Shown: positions 1 through 13,154, counted from the stretch's first letter. The stretch is DNA of 64,000 bases from Tetrahymena thermophila SB210 (GCF_000189635.1 NW_002476570.1:62001-126000), one strand, 5' to 3'. Numbers and translations are program-made. Notes: generated from the letters alone by a model not told the origin.

Positions 1-2409
1 TTCGTTTGTTTACTTGCTTCCTTATAATTTTGTGCTTAAGGAAGCTTCATCTTACAATTCTTCTTTATCATCTTCACTTTAATCTTGAGCATCATCTTAT
101 TGATCACTATAATCACTCAATTATTTTAGCTAGTTATCATTAGAATTTTGCTTATTCATACCTTTTACTTCATTCATAAGTTTTTAAGGAGCAGCATAGT
201 TGTTTCCAATATCTTCGAATTCAGTTTATTCAAATTAATTTTCTTAATTACCATCAAAATCTTCTTCTTCTTCGCCTTAGTTTTCAATTTATTCTTCTTC
301 TTCGTTGCTATCTTAATTATTATAGTTTGAATTATAAAAGTTCCCTTAAAGCTAGATAGGATTAGACTTGAAAGTTTAGAAAACTTTAGGTGCTGTATTG
401 TCTCCTTTATCTTCTTAGCATTCGTTTTCGAAAAATTCTTCTATTTTAGAAGCTGATTGCTTGTTAAAAGATTTGTCAGATAAATTTTTTAAAGATTATT
501 TTTTGCATTCTGTTTCGGAATCTTCTTGATCTTGATTGTTTTATATTTAAGACCCTTTATTAAAAATAGGGAATCTTTCATTTTGTGCTGAAGATTTCAA
601 GAAACGTTATGAACCATTTGATGCTGCACTTAAATTATTATTTAAGTTTTAAGAATCGTTAGAAAATTTGCTGTTATTTTTATTTTAAAAATTAAAATTG
701 GAGGTATTTTATTATTAATTTGTCTCTTCTTCCTGATCAGATTCATCAAAATCTTCCTGCTGGATACAAGGACTGGAAGAATATTTATTTTTTTTATTTT
801 TTTATTTTAAAAAGCTGGACTATTTCTGTTTATCTTAATTTTATACTTTGCTTACTCTTTCTTAGCTTTCCTAAACAGAAAAGCTCTTATTTTAATTATT
901 TTTTTAGTGAGATTTACTTTATTTTTCTAAAAATGGGTATTAAGCATCTACTTAAACAGATTCTGTGTAGTCAATTTCGTCTTAAAATATTTAATCCCTT
1001 ATAGATTTATTAAGTTAACTTACTTTGATTGAGGCATCAGCTTTTTCAAATTGCTTTGAGTTTTTGCCAGAATTGTTTTCAAATTCTGTTTTTTGAATGG
1101 AATTACTTTATGATTTATTGTGAATTTTACTCTGATAACTATTAGACACATTACTCTTTTAAAATGATTCAGGCATTTTTGCTTATCCTGTCATATAACT
1201 AGAGGACTTTTTTTATGTTTCTAATTTTGATCTTTGAACAGAATCACTGATTCCATTATTTGTTGAGGCTTTATTGCTTATTACACTTTCTCTATTTTAT
1301 ACTGGATAATTACTAATAATCTCTTCTTCTCCAACGTAGTTTTGTGACTAAACCATCTATGCCCTATTACTAGTTCCTTTCTAACTCTAATTATTCTTAT
1401 CAATCATAGTATTGCTAGTTTAAGCTATTGATTTTAAAGGAGGTAGTTAATTTAATGAGTCTACCGGGTACATTTAAGACAATTAATTTTCTGAGCTATT
1501 TTCATTTTACTCATTTTATTGTTAATTTTTTTGACCTTTTTATTCTACTTTAAAATTTTATGATTGACGTTCTTGATAAATCCTCTGTTAATTTTTATTA
1601 TTTTAATTATAGTCTAGAGTATCATTTAAATCATCTTTTTCTACATCATTTTAATCTTCCTATTTAAATCTATATTATTTATCATGCTAATTAGATGAAT
1701 CTTTATAACCTGCTTATGCATTTTTATTACTTGTTTAATTTTATTTTTAATCTTAATTTGTTTAATTCAACATTTCTTCTATTACTTGCTATTTCATCAG
1801 CATATTCTTCTACTTAGCTTATTATTATTTTAATTCCTATGTTTTTTATATTTTTTTCATCTATTCTTAAATCTATAACTACATCAAATACTTATCTTTG
1901 ACATTAATTTCTTCTTTTTGATACTCCTTTACAACAACATTATTGTATGCATTTTTTATTTCTTTTGGCTTTTCTTGCTAGTATTTATCTGAATCTGGTT
2001 CTATTTCAGCTCTTTATTCTTCGATATCCTCTAAAGAGATAACCTTTTTCAGCATTTAAACAGGTCCTGCTTATTTGTTTTACACTACATCTTTTGCTTA
2101 TCTAATATTACCTTAGTCACTAGGTTTTAATGCACTATTAGGTCTTTTTTATACACTACCTTAACCTGTTGGAGGTAAACTACTCTTTTTATTGCTTTCT
2201 TTTACATTTGAATTAATAGTTAATGATTACTATCCTACTGCACTTTATTTCTAAAGTTTAGATTCCTATTATTATTTTAGTTTCTCTTCTTTAGCTTTAG
2301 CTTCTAATTCCTTTTTCTTCTTTTCTTCTATAACTTTTTTTTTCATCTATGCTTCTTCTAACTTTATTCTTTACTATTCTAAGACACTAAGTCTTTCGAA
2401 AGAACTCAT
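1..2409 (-). CDS. Gln/Asn/Ser-rich coiled-coil protein, 3' part cut off by window edge
   Basis: Seen: one uninterrupted frame of 803 codons in ciliate code, from the ATG at 2407-2409 to base 1, without a TGA and without any needed intron. The first 60 residues are a highly charged Glu/Lys helix (starts MSSFERLSVLEQQ), likely coiled coil. The rest is low-complexity Gln, Asn, Ser and acidic tracts, with many TAA/TAG codons read as Gln. No known domain was recognised. The left end (low coordinates) is still open, so the C-terminus lies outside the window. Function is unknown. Such long disordered proteins are common in ciliates, so disorder alone gives no role. The open frame itself is strongly supported; in the standard code it would hold dozens of stops. 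Confidence 0.85.
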
Positions 2410-3384
2410 TTTATATTGAAAAACTAATTCTTTCTTTCTATATAAGTTATGCTATATTAATTAATCAATTAAAAGAATCTCTTATTATTAATTTTTTAAC
2501 AAAGAATGTTATCTAATTAATGAAGATAAAGTAAAAATATTAATAGAAAGAATTAAGAAGTTTGTTTTGTGGAAATTATTATTAATATAGCAAAATTTTT
2601 AAATTTTTCAATTTTAATAACAAAGAAAATAGATAGATAGATATTAGCTGAATTGAATTAGCCAACCTATCAATTTAATTGTTTAATTTTTGAATTTAAT
2701 AATTTTAATTATTTAAATGATTGTAAAATTCTATAAAATCATTATAATCTTATATTATTTCTAAAATTAATAATTGTTTTATTAAATTTTTACTACTTTC
2801 CTAAATAAAAATGTATTTCTTCTTTACCATTTTTTATTTTGTCTGAAACCATATTGAAAATTATCCAAATTCATGAAAGATTAAATTAAGGCTCCATGGT
2901 ATTTAAAATTAAAGATCTGTTATAAAATTAAAATATTATTATAATTTAATTAATCATAATTAAAAGAAGCTAGTTCATATTTAAAATATTTATTTTATAT
3001 CTTTTATACTCAAAAATTTACTAAATGCATAGATAGATAGGATATGTAGTAGGTAGATTTAAAATGAATAAAGAAATATTTTTTAAGATTGTAAAATTAT
3101 TATAATATGATCTATATGACAGTTATGGAGTAGGCAATTTAAATAAATTATAGAAAGAACTTAATTTTATTTATTATATTTAAGTAAGATTATAAAAAGT
3201 GGATATTAAAGGAAGGTATTTTTATCTCTTAAATTTTTTTATATTTTTAAATTTAGAGAAAATAAAATAATTGTTTTATTTATTGTAAAGAAATTAATTT
3301 ATCTTTGTTCTTTTTATCATTTTTAAGTACAATTTTAGAATATTGTAATTCTAAATATATTTTGAAATAAAAAGATTGAAAATT
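2410..3384. other. Intergenic, AT-rich; upstream of the Q/N-rich gene, downstream of the EF-hand gene
   Basis: No gene seen. It holds a short GATA microsatellite near 2630-2645 and AT-rich filler. It must contain the promoter and 5' leader of the gene starting at 2409 and the 3' end of the gene stopping at 3385, but no specific element can be named. Confidence 0.6.
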
Positions 3385-5247
3385 TCAATAGCATGTAAAA
3401 GTTCTATTTAAAACATCAAAATTGGGGCCATTATTTCGGCCTTTTTATTGATTAGTATTCATGTAGTTTCTGAGTAAACTTTTAGATCTATTTGTATATT
3501 ACTCAGTGTTAGCATTTTGCATATTTATATCTTAAGTATTTTTATTAACACAAGAATTTGGAGTTTTCAGCTCTCTCATTAATGAACCTATATTTGATTT
3601 CGTATCATCTTAGAAATCGTAAGCATTTTATATTACAGTTGAATGATTTCTTTTTTTAAGTTCAGTAAAAGTTTTTTCAAAAACAGGTTTTATTTGATTC
3701 AATTCAGCTAATTTTTTAACTTTAGGTAGAGATCGACTATCATCTTTATATGTCTATGTGTTATGCATTTATCTTAAAAGGTTTGTGTAAGTATTTTTGT
3801 TTTATTTTTTAAACTTTTTATAAAATGTATTAATGTATTCATTGATAAAAATAAAAATAAATTTATAATGTAAACTCTCTAATTTAAAAACCTAAATTGA
3901 AAGTTAAATTTTTAAAAATTAAGGTATAGGGCTTTGTATTAGGGGAAGATCTTAAATTAGGAGAGATCTTAAAGAAGAGAGTTTAGATTATATAAATAGA
4001 CTGATATAATACCTTTATTTGTTGTAACATCAAATCCTACTAAATTCTCTTATTTTCTAAATCCATAGTCCATTCTTTTGAATAGTTATTATTCATAATA
4101 TCAAACATATTTTCAGTGTTTTTACTTTTAATTCCATAAGCAAATTGTTGGTTTATATCTGAAGGAGTATTGTAGCCATACTTAAAAGCACTTCCTGGAT
4201 CACATCTTCCTTTTCTAACAACAATATTATTTTCTATAACTTTTTTTAATTTTTCTGTATAAAATATTTCCTTTCCTATTTTTTCAGTAGTTTCATCCAT
4301 GAACCTAGGGTTTTAACATCTGGATCTTTCTAATACTCTATATGGATCAGGAGAATAGTTATGAAAATCTCCAAATTTTTCCTTTGAAATAAAAAAAAAA
4401 AAAATTAAAAAATACTATGAATATATATTTAATTACATAAATTTATCTTGTTTTTTGTGCTAAACTTTCTCCATTTCTATCAAGCATCTCTAATTCCAGT
4501 TTATTAGGCACAAGCTAACAGAACTCTTCATAATCTATAAATCCATCTTGCTTTTTATCTAAAATATTAAATAATTCCCTAGCTTCTTCATCCTTGAATC
4601 TTATACAAAGTTTATCTAAAGTCTACTTGAAATCCATGTATTAAATTTATCCTGATTACTAGCAATCAAAGAACTTGAAGGCTTTCAGAAATTTTTCAAA
4701 TTTTTCTTCAAGCTTTTCAATTAAAAGTACATAAAGTTCATGTACGTTGCTCCTATACCATTTAAGTAAAATTAAAAACAATAATCATAGAATTTATATT
4801 TACTATTTTGGAATTGTGATATCATAATCCATCATTTTTCTTTTAAAATTATCTGAGTTATTCTTCTCGGATTTTACAGGAAAACGAGGAGCAAATTTAT
4901 ATGCATCAAGGAGTCCTGATAATTTTTTACAAGAAATAAAATCCCCTTCTGATATAGAATCTATGATTTCTTGCAGCAATTCTTCATTTAAAATTTTACT
5001 CATATGTTTTTTAACTATTTTCCCATACTTTTCTTTGTCAGCTATACCTTAGTTTTCTGGGTCTAATTCTGCCAAAATTTTTTCAAGTGCTAATAAATGA
5101 TGATATCCAATATGATTAAGTTGAATCTTTTCTAGCCTTTAATTTAATAAAATAGGAAATTTTGCAATAAACTTATTAATTATTAGGAGAATTATTGTAA
5201 TAAACAACTCTATTTAAACGACTTTGCTTTTCATGTAATTTTAACAT
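3385..5247 (-). CDS. EF-hand protein, possibly axonemal (EFHB/CFAP21-like)
   Basis: Seen: exons 4804-5247, 4437-4752, 4013-4381 and 3385-3813 join in frame across introns 4753-4803 (51 nt), 4382-4436 (55 nt) and 3814-4012 (199 nt), ending at TGA 3385-3387. A pair of EF-hands lies at roughly residues 158-225. The second loop, DKKQDGFIDYEE, is canonical; the first (DCQQSGQIQYMD) is degenerate at calcium ligands. The C-terminal part contains RCDPGSAFKYGYNTPSDINQ and a Ser/Asn-rich tail. Start is ambiguous: either ATG 5247 with a 37-nt intron 5172-5208 (506 aa, donor GTTG), or ATG 5234 read straight through (514 aa). The through-read inserts an Ile-rich piece that looks like translated intron, so I prefer the first. 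A ciliary EFHB/CFAP21 role is inferred from layout only and is weak. Confidence 0.7.
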
Positions 5248-5279
5248 GAATTTTTTTATTTTTAGATAAAATTAATTTT

Positions 5280-6762
5280 TCAACAATCTTTTATAAGAAG
5301 TGACGACAAAATAGAATAAATCAATTAATCTTAAATGTAATTTACAAAGTAAATTCTTTTTTATTGGTCTTTGATATTGCAGTAGTAGTATTAGTGATAT
5401 CTTTTTGAGCGAATGGTCTCAAATTTATCTCTTTTTAATAATAAGTTAAATAAATTTCCTAATTAATAAGAATCATGAGTGTAAGCTAAAATTAAAAAAA
5501 ATCTAAATTCATTCAATTAAATTGAAGTTGATTGATACCATTTCTTAAATTTTTAGGTCTTGGAAGTTTAATTTTTTTGAATTCATCTATATTTTCTGTA
5601 TCGACATTAAATACTGATGGCTACTATACATCAATATAATTCTAAAATATATAGTTGCTGTTTGAGTTTTTAGAGGTTGTACTGTCAAATCCATTTAAGT
5701 TGTAAAAAGATCTGTTATGATTGTAAAAAGTTCTTTATTAAATAAGAGGATTCCTGTATTTTTTTGTTATGTCTATATGATCTGTATGATCATCCCCTTC
5801 AGTTTTAACCTTAACATCATAAGCAAATTTTTAAAAGAAAAATCAATCATTTAATATAAAATACTCTTTATCCTAAATAAGCCTATCGTTATTTATTATG
5901 AGTTTAAATTAATTCTTTAAGAGCATCAATGTTGACAAATATTATGCTTATTTTATATATTAAATAACTTTAAAATGCAAAATCTAAAACTTAAACATAA
6001 TTATTTCAGAAATAGAATAAAATGAAATTTATAATCATAATATTAGTCAAGTAAATTACACTTCTGCTTGTATGTTTTATCCTTCATAGTAAATACATTG
6101 TACTAGATCATTTATTATTATTTAATCATTGTTTTTAGCAAAAATATTTTTTGTTTCCTTCATATTTTGATCATCTTAAAATATGGCTTTAAGAGATTTT
6201 AAAGCTAACTTGAATTCTTAATAGTTACACTTATTTTCATATGTATTACACTACTTCAATATCGCACCTTTTAGTCTTGTTGTAAAATATTATTGATTCT
6301 TTTTATTGCTAAAGTCATTTAATGCCTTTTATGTAGTTTTTGATGAATAATTAATTATATTTGATTCTTTATAATAATTGTATTACTGTTGTTACAAATG
6401 ACTGATCTCTTTGTGGACTTTTCATGGGTTTAACTTATACCTAATTTTTTTAAAAGCTCAAAGATGGGTGGATTACTTAGCTTAAATAGCTAATTCAAAT
6501 TATGATTTTATATTTGGATAATTATTTGCTTTATAAACCTAAATTCTAGTTTATCTGCTTAATATTCAGGCAATAATCAATAGTGGATATTAATTAAATT
6601 GGTTATAATTAATATAAGATAGGAAATTAAGTGTAAATATATTTATTAATATAATTATATTTGAGACCATATTCTATAAATGAATCTAAATAATAATTAA
6701 TTAATTTATGATTAATCCAATCAAAATTATTCTATCTCAATTAAAATACTAATAAAATTCAT
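5280..6762 (-). CDS. Unrecognised multi-exon protein, about 337 aa
   Basis: Seen: seven exons join in frame to 338 codons: 6750-6762, 6668-6685, 6441-6557, 6060-6366, 5865-5946, 5539-5809 and 5280-5485, ending at TGA 5280-5282. All introns are GT..AG (64, 110, 74, 113, 55 and 53 nt). The first two exons are tiny (13 and 18 nt) and the second intron begins GTCTCA, so the N-terminus is tentative. From exon three on the reading is consistent. The middle (YENKCNYQEFKLALKSL and following) has the helix-loop-helix feel of a degenerate EF-hand but lacks calcium ligands. The C-terminus is basic and Tyr-rich. Its stop is only 32 nt from the start of the downstream EF-hand gene on the same strand, so the two could be one transcript or one misjoined gene. 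No family recognised. Confidence 0.55.
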
Positions 6763-6947
6763 AATATTTTTACATTTTACCATCACCTATCAAATTTAAG
6801 CTATTATATTAAGAAATTTAAAAAATATTAAAAAAAGTAATACAAAATAAATTATTATTTAACAATTGTTTTTATTTCAAATAGTATTTTCTAAGATGAA
6901 AAAAATATTAAGAAAATTTATTTTACAATTGACAAATTCTTCGTCAA

Positions 6948-7019
6948 AGCCGAGTGGCGCAATGGTAGCGCAGCAGACTTCTAATCTGAAGGTTGTGGGT
7001 TCGAGTCCCACCTTGGTTG
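6948..7019 (+). tRNA. tRNA-Arg(UCU)
   Basis: Seen: 72-nt cloverleaf with acceptor AGCCGAG pairing to CTTGGTT (includes G-U pairs), D-arm GCGC..GCGC, anticodon loop CTTCTAA with anticodon TCT, T-arm GTGGG-TTCGAGT-CCCAC and discriminator G. CCA is not encoded. A T-run follows at 7022-7029, a Pol III terminator. The mature sequence is identical to the copy at 13155. It reads AGA, the commonest Arg codon in this window. Confidence 0.95.
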
Positions 7020-7097
7020 CCATTTTTTTAATAATTTTAATTATAATCAATCAATTTTAGGAAAATGAATATATTTAAAAAGGTAAATAAATGTGAA

Positions 7098-7170
7098 GGG
7101 GATCTAGCTCAAATGGTAGAGCGCTCGTTTAGCATACGAGAGGCACTGGGATCAATGCCCAGGTTCTCCA
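7098..7170 (+). tRNA. tRNA-Ala(AGC), copy 1
   Basis: Seen: 73-nt cloverleaf, acceptor GGGGATC/GTTCTCC with the alanine identity pair G3:U70, a U6:U67 mismatch, anticodon loop TTAGCAT (AGC), T-loop ATCAATG with A at position 54, and discriminator A. T-rich sequence follows. It is identical to the three other Ala copies at 8583, 12889 and 13536. Confidence 0.96.
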
Positions 7171-8582
7171 ATATTTTTATTTTTAATTAATTTTAATAAA
7201 ATATATTGGTTTGAAGACAAAATATAAATTTATAATTCATTCATACAATATATTTCTTTTAGTTTAATAAATATTTTTCCATATTTTTGGAAGCAAAAAT
7301 AATTTTGCCATGTAAAAATTTAATTATATTTAAAGAATTCAGAATGAATTTAATTAGTATAAATATTATTTTTAAATTATTCTATCCTAATTTATTAAAA
7401 ATTAAATATTAATAAGTTTATCTCTTTCTCGCAAAGTAAATATTAAAAAGATGGTTTTGTTATCAAACAAATATTAAAAATTAATAAAAGTAAAACTATT
7501 CTTTTGTTTGCTAAATATTTTTTTGAAGTTTAAAAATTGGAGTTTTTAGCATCTTTTATTTTAAATGTGAAAATGCTTCATTTGTAACGATTATCAACTT
7601 TTATTGACTAGAATAAATTTTATGCTTTTAAAAACTCTGCTTGCTCCAAAATTTACTTTTATTTAATCCTAGCTAATAAATTATTTTATAAAAGTTTTTA
7701 CTATAAATAAAACATATTTTTAAAGTTAAATTAGCTATGAAAATATTGAAAAATAAAGTATTTTAGATTTAGAAATAAATGGCCTTGTTAGTAGAAAAAT
7801 CTTAATCTAATGTTTCTATATATATTTAAAAAATGAATGACGAATTAGGCGATATATTTATTTAATTTTCAAAAAACAAATAAAAAAAAGGTTTCTTTAT
7901 AAAATTTAAGTGTAAAAAAATAAATTAAACTTTTAATTCACGATCATAAACCTCTTAATCAATATAGAAATGTAAAAATGTAAAAATCTTTAAAAAATTT
8001 ATAAAATTTAAATATCAAAAAAAATTTACCAAATTTAATCTTTAAATTTTAATCGCTAATAGTTAGAAGAATAAGTATTCTTTGTAACTTTTCTTTATTT
8101 AATATTACCAAAAAAATTCTGCTACTGATATAAAAGCATTTCAAATAAATTCTTATTTTTTCATAAAGCTTTTCAATTGAATTTGGATGTTTTCATAACA
8201 AAATCTAAATCTTTATTTAATTAACAAAATTGATTTTTTTGGAAATAGTTTAATTTTATCAAAAAAGCTAATATTATTTATGCACTAATACAACATTTTT
8301 TGTGTAATAATTAGCATGAATGAATTTTTTTTAATTCCAAATTATTTATTTATTTATCTTTTTTACTAAGTTACTTAAATTGATTAGATAAATATCCTTT
8401 AATTTTGCAAACAATTTTTGGTTACAAATAAAAATAATAAGCAAACAAACAAATGACCATCAAGTTATAAATAAGCAAATTAATGAAAAAATAAATTAAT
8501 TAATTCATTATTTTCGGAAATTTAATTTGCAAAAATCAAATTAATTAAATTATTTCTTTTAGAATTTTACTAATAAAAAAAT
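7171..8582. other. Intergenic AT-rich DNA between tRNA genes
   Basis: No coding or RNA gene seen on either strand. The stretch is extremely AT-rich with frequent stops, including TGA, in all frames. Confidence 0.6.
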
Positions 8583-8655
8583 TGGAGAACCTGGGCATTG
8601 ATCCCAGTGCCTCTCGTATGCTAAACGAGCGCTCTACCATTTGAGCTAGATCCCC
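8583..8655 (-). tRNA. tRNA-Ala(AGC), copy 2
   Basis: Seen: exact reverse complement of the 73-nt Ala tRNA at 7098, same anticodon AGC and G3:U70 pair. The T-rich terminator lies on the minus strand below 8583. It is the only tRNA of the six on the minus strand. Shared flank with the others is limited to a few bases (GTGAA) before the 5' end. Confidence 0.96.
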
Positions 8656-10471
8656 TTCACGGAATTTCTTTATTTTGAAAGAGTTATGTTTTATCAAGAT
8701 ACAAATTGTTAATATGCAAAATAGTTCTTATCTCTTACAATAAATTTTAGTAAGATTGAAATAAAGTAGATTTAATTGATTTCAGAAAAAAAATTTTATT
8801 CTATCTATTATTATTTGAAAATATATTTTAGGAAGAAAGTTTATAAAATTAGAAATGGATTAAAGTTAAGCTAAAGATAATAGAATATTAATTTATAGGA
8901 AAAATAAAAATAAAATTTTAAAAGTAATTAACCTACTTTCACATAAGATGGCTAAGTTAATTTACTAAAGTAACTTGATAATTTAATCGAAATTTAGTTA
9001 TCTTTTATAAAACTCAAGCAAATATAATTTAATTCAGTTGCTAAATCGCTTAAATAGATATTATTAAGCAAAAAAAATATATTATTTTGTGTTATGTTGT
9101 TTTTTAGTACTTTATTGATTTCAACTAAAATCATATATTTGTATTATAAAATATCAAATATTCTTTTAAAAATCTATCTTTGTAAATTATTATGAGTCTA
9201 CTTTATAAAAAAAATTAGATAAATAGTTGACTTATTATTCAATAAATTGATAAACTTTAACAATTATTTGTCTGACATTTTTCACTTAACCACACTTTTA
9301 AATATAAAAAAAACTACAATCTTTAGAATGTAAAATTACTTATTAACTAAATAAAGAAGAAAAAGTGACAAATAATAATTTTATTTGTTATATTTTTAAA
9401 TTATTAATGAAAAATATCAAAGAAATAATCAAAAAATTTTTACAAAAATCTATCTTTCTATATATTTTTCTAATAGAAAATATAGATATTCCTTTTATCG
9501 ATTAAAATTCAAGTTAAATTTTTTATCTGTAAATGACATTTATTGTTTTTAATAATCTTAGAATTTAGATTTTACGGTAAATTATAACTTCAGTTTTAAA
9601 CAGGGTTTAACAGAATATTTTTTTGAAGTAAGCTTTTTATATTTTAAAAAGCTGAATTTTATTTTAGGTCGCTAGAAATTTCATAAAATATTTAAATTTA
9701 TCTATTAATAAATGGTCTCTTGTTATAGATAAGTTCCTGGTATTAAATCAAGGAGTACAAAAAAAAGTTCTTTAAAGAATTTAGAACAATGACTATATTT
9801 ATTAATTTAAGAAATCTGATAATCACGAACAGTAAGGGAATGAAACAATTCTTAATTTTGCTTTAGATATTTGAATTTTATATTTATGAATTGGTTGCTT
9901 TACATATTTTTTTTGCAAGCTTAGAATTTTATTAATTAAAAATGTATCAGAATTAAAAAGGATTGGAAAGTAGGCTGATTAATAAATAAAAGTGAATTCA
10001 TTTAATTTATATTTGGTATGGGATTAATTTGATTGCTTTATTCAAAAAAAATGTAATTAAAGATTGTGAAATTAATTAAATAATTTACAAAAGACAATTA
10101 CTTAAGAAATTCACTTTACTTTAATGCAATTAAAATTTAATTAATTTATTTGTATATTAAATTTGTTGCTTTCACTTATAAATTAATTAACTTTATTATC
10201 ATTAAAAATTGCTTCTTTTATTATTCCTATCTATTCTTTACTGACGAAATAAGCTTCTTGGAATCATAAAATCCTTTAACCTTAATTAAAAAAGCTTACA
10301 ATTAAAAAATGTAAAAAACCAAAATAGAATGAAAGGTCAGTATAATCTTCTTGAAACTGAGCTTAATTCAAATAGGGAATTTCTAAAATGATATAATTGT
10401 TTTTAAATCAAAATAAATACAAAAATAAACAATCAAAGTATCACATAATTTATAATAAAATCATATTAAAG
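8656..10471. other. Intergenic AT-rich DNA upstream of the ABCG gene
   Basis: About 1.8 kb without a supported gene. Short GC-richer words near 9700-9850 do not form a protein-like frame. It should contain the ABC transporter promoter, but no element is recognisable. Confidence 0.55.
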
Positions 10472-12378
10472 ATGAAGACAGAAAATATCAATACAGCAAA
10501 TATACTCACTGGAAACTTAGCTTCAGAAAACATATTCACAGAAATTCAAAGCTAAGAAAAAAATATTCCAGTCGATTTGACTTTTAAGAACCTTAATTAT
10601 GGTGTAGATATTAAAGGAAATCACAGACCTATATTGAAAAATGTCAGCGGTATTTTCAAATAAGGTACTGTCACTGCTATCCTCGGTGCTAGTGGTGGTG
10701 GTAAAACATCTTTGCTCAATGTCCTTTCTCAAAAAATAAGACCAAAATCTGGTGTTAAGGTTGAAGGTGATATCAAGGCAAATGGCAAAACTTTTAATAA
10801 TGAAACATTCAACTAATTCTCTGCATATGTTATGTAAAATGATATTCTTCTTGAAACATTGACTGCAAAAGAATGTATTAAATTTGCTGCTGATTTCAAA
10901 CTCGAAGGCACTGAAGAATACAAGTAATAGAAGGTTGATTAAATGATTAAGCTATTGAAGCTTGGTAAATGTTAGGTAAATATTTTTAATTTAATTTTGT
11001 TCTAGCACTATTAATTATTTTAAGCAAAATTAATTAATATTGATTTTTATAAATTTAGAATTCCTTGATTGGTGGTCAATTCTTAAAAGGTATATCAGGT
11101 GGTGAAAGAAAGAGAGTCAACATAGGTTGCGAACTCATCACTGAGCCATCAGTTCTTTTCTTAGATGAACCCACTTCAGGTTTAGACTCTTTCACTGCTT
11201 ATATTGTCATTAGCGCTTTAAGAGACTATGCAAAATAATACAACAAGACAGTCATTATGAGTATCCATTCACCTAGTACTGATATATGGAATTTGTTTGA
11301 TAATATCATTCTTTTGGTTTAAGGTAGAATGATTTATCAAGGTACTTAAACTGATATTCTTCCTTATTTCAAGAGTATTGGCTTCGAATGTCCTACTAAT
11401 ATGTGTCCTGGTGATTACTTAATGAATTACATGACATGGAATGAAGAAAATGAAAAGATTTTCCCTCACTTCTATGAATAATACGACTAAAGAATCGAAC
11501 CTAGAATCCAATAAGAAATTAATTCAATTAAAGAAACAGTTATCCCATTAAAAGATGTTGTTACTACATACTGGTTCCAAATCAAGAAAATTGCTGAAAG
11601 AACCATCATCTCTACCAAGAGAAACCCCCTCCTTTTCAAATCTCGTGTCTATCAAACTATAGTCATGAGTTTATTCATTGGTTTGGTCTTCTTAAATCAA
11701 GATCAAATTACAAAGAATAGTACAAATGTTGAAATACAAAATAGAATAGGTGTGCTTTTCTTAACTGGTATGGCTATGTTCATGAAATCCCTTAATGGTG
11801 TACTACTTTCCTTCCCAGCTGAAAGAGAAGTATTCTTAAAAGAAGAAAATTCTAAATATTACTCTACTTTCTCTTATCTTGTTGGTAGACTCACTCTCGA
11901 ATATGCTTAAATTACTATTTATCCTTTTATCAATGCTATTTTTGTCTATTTCATGGTTGGTTTGAACACAACTAATGCTGGATTGTTTTTCTACTTTGTA
12001 TTCGTCAATGTTTTACTTAGTTATGTTGGTAATGCACTCGGTTTAATTTGTGGTACAGTTTTTACCAATCCCAGAACAGCTTCTGCTCTTCAACCCATTT
12101 TCAAATTACCTTTCGTTCTTTTCGCTGGTTTCTATAAAAATAGAAGTGATTATGCTACTTGGATTGGTTGGATTTAATACCTTTCTCCCTTCACATATGC
12201 TCTTGAAGGTTTGGTAACTAATGAATTGGAATTCACTGAAACTCCTTATGACATATTGTCTGCTAATGACTTTAGCATTGGTAAATGGAACTGTGTATAC
12301 ATTATTATGGGTCTCTTTGTTTTTTACCAATGCTTAGCTGCTTTCTGTCTTTACTAAAAAAGAGGTACTCTTTAATGA
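10472..12378 (+). CDS. ABCG-family half-transporter
   Basis: Seen: two exons, 10472-10975 and 11059-12378, separated by an 83-nt intron, give 607 aa. The ATP-binding domain comes first: Walker [10 protein letters not shown] at about residues 72-80, signature ISGGERKRV near 180-188 and Walker [13 protein letters not shown] near 200-211. The C-terminal half has five to six hydrophobic segments typical of ABC2-type membrane domains. This ATPase-then-membrane order and the length define the ABCG/White family. Known of the family: half-transporters dimerise and export lipids, sterols or drugs; the substrate cannot be read from sequence. Upstream in-frame sequence is non-coding and the N-terminus is short, so the chosen ATG is well placed. 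Several TAA/TAG codons act as Gln. All ATPase motifs are intact. Confidence 0.95.
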
Positions 12379-12888
12379 AACAACTTTATAATAAATAATA
12401 AACCACTTTTATTCATTTCTAAAAGCAACTCATAAAATTAACTTCATCACATCATCTATTATAAAACAAACTACTCCATATATATTAATTTTCTTAATTT
12501 AATCTTAAACTCTATACATATGTATCCCTTATAAATAAATAATACTTATCAGTCTATATAGTATGACCTTTCATAAATAACTTCTATCTTACCATAAAAA
12601 AATTATTTTACATGTTATATAAGCAATTTTTAATAAATAATTATTTATTTTACTTAATTACTGGTATTATTATTTTTTCTGATTTAAGTAATATCAAATC
12701 AAAATGGCTAAAAATAAAGATGTCAGTAAAACTTTGAAATTAAAAGAAATATTGAAAATTTCATCATATCAAAATTATGATTTAAAAAAGATAGTATATT
12801 GTTTTTAAAGCTTTGAAATAAAATTCCATTAATAAAAAATGACATAAATTAAAAAATAGTAAATAGTTTAAGCCAATAATCATATGAA
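12379..12888. other. Intergenic; 3' region of ABCG gene
   Basis: Holds the probable 3' untranslated region, AT-rich with scattered CATCAT words, then featureless DNA up to the tRNA-Ala gene. No gene seen. Confidence 0.6.
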
Positions 12889-12961
12889 GGGGATCTAGCT
12901 CAAATGGTAGAGCGCTCGTTTAGCATACGAGAGGCACTGGGATCAATGCCCAGGTTCTCCA
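12889..12961 (+). tRNA. tRNA-Ala(AGC), copy 3
   Basis: Seen: identical 73-nt sequence to the copy at 7098, including G3:U70 and the A54 T-loop. It is followed at once by T-runs (12963-12978) that serve as Pol III terminator. Confidence 0.96.
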
Positions 12962-13154
12962 ATTTTTTATTTTTTTTTCAATCTAAATACTTAAATTAAA
13001 AATAAAAACATCTAGTTAAAAAAATAAAAGGATTTTCAATTAAGGCAATAAAGATATTGTTAAATATTTTAAAATGTTATATATACTTTTAAGTACAAAA
13101 TATTTTTTAAGTTCCCAACTATATTATCAAGATGTAATTAAAAGCTATTGGATA

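Noticed and set aside
6866-7060. Open frame covering the tRNA-Arg gene at 6948
   Set aside because: The GC island that keeps it open is the tRNA itself; the flanks are ordinary AT-rich DNA.
12106-12330. Minus-strand frame inside the ABCG gene
   Set aside because: Antisense shadow of the membrane domain; no start context or family resemblance.
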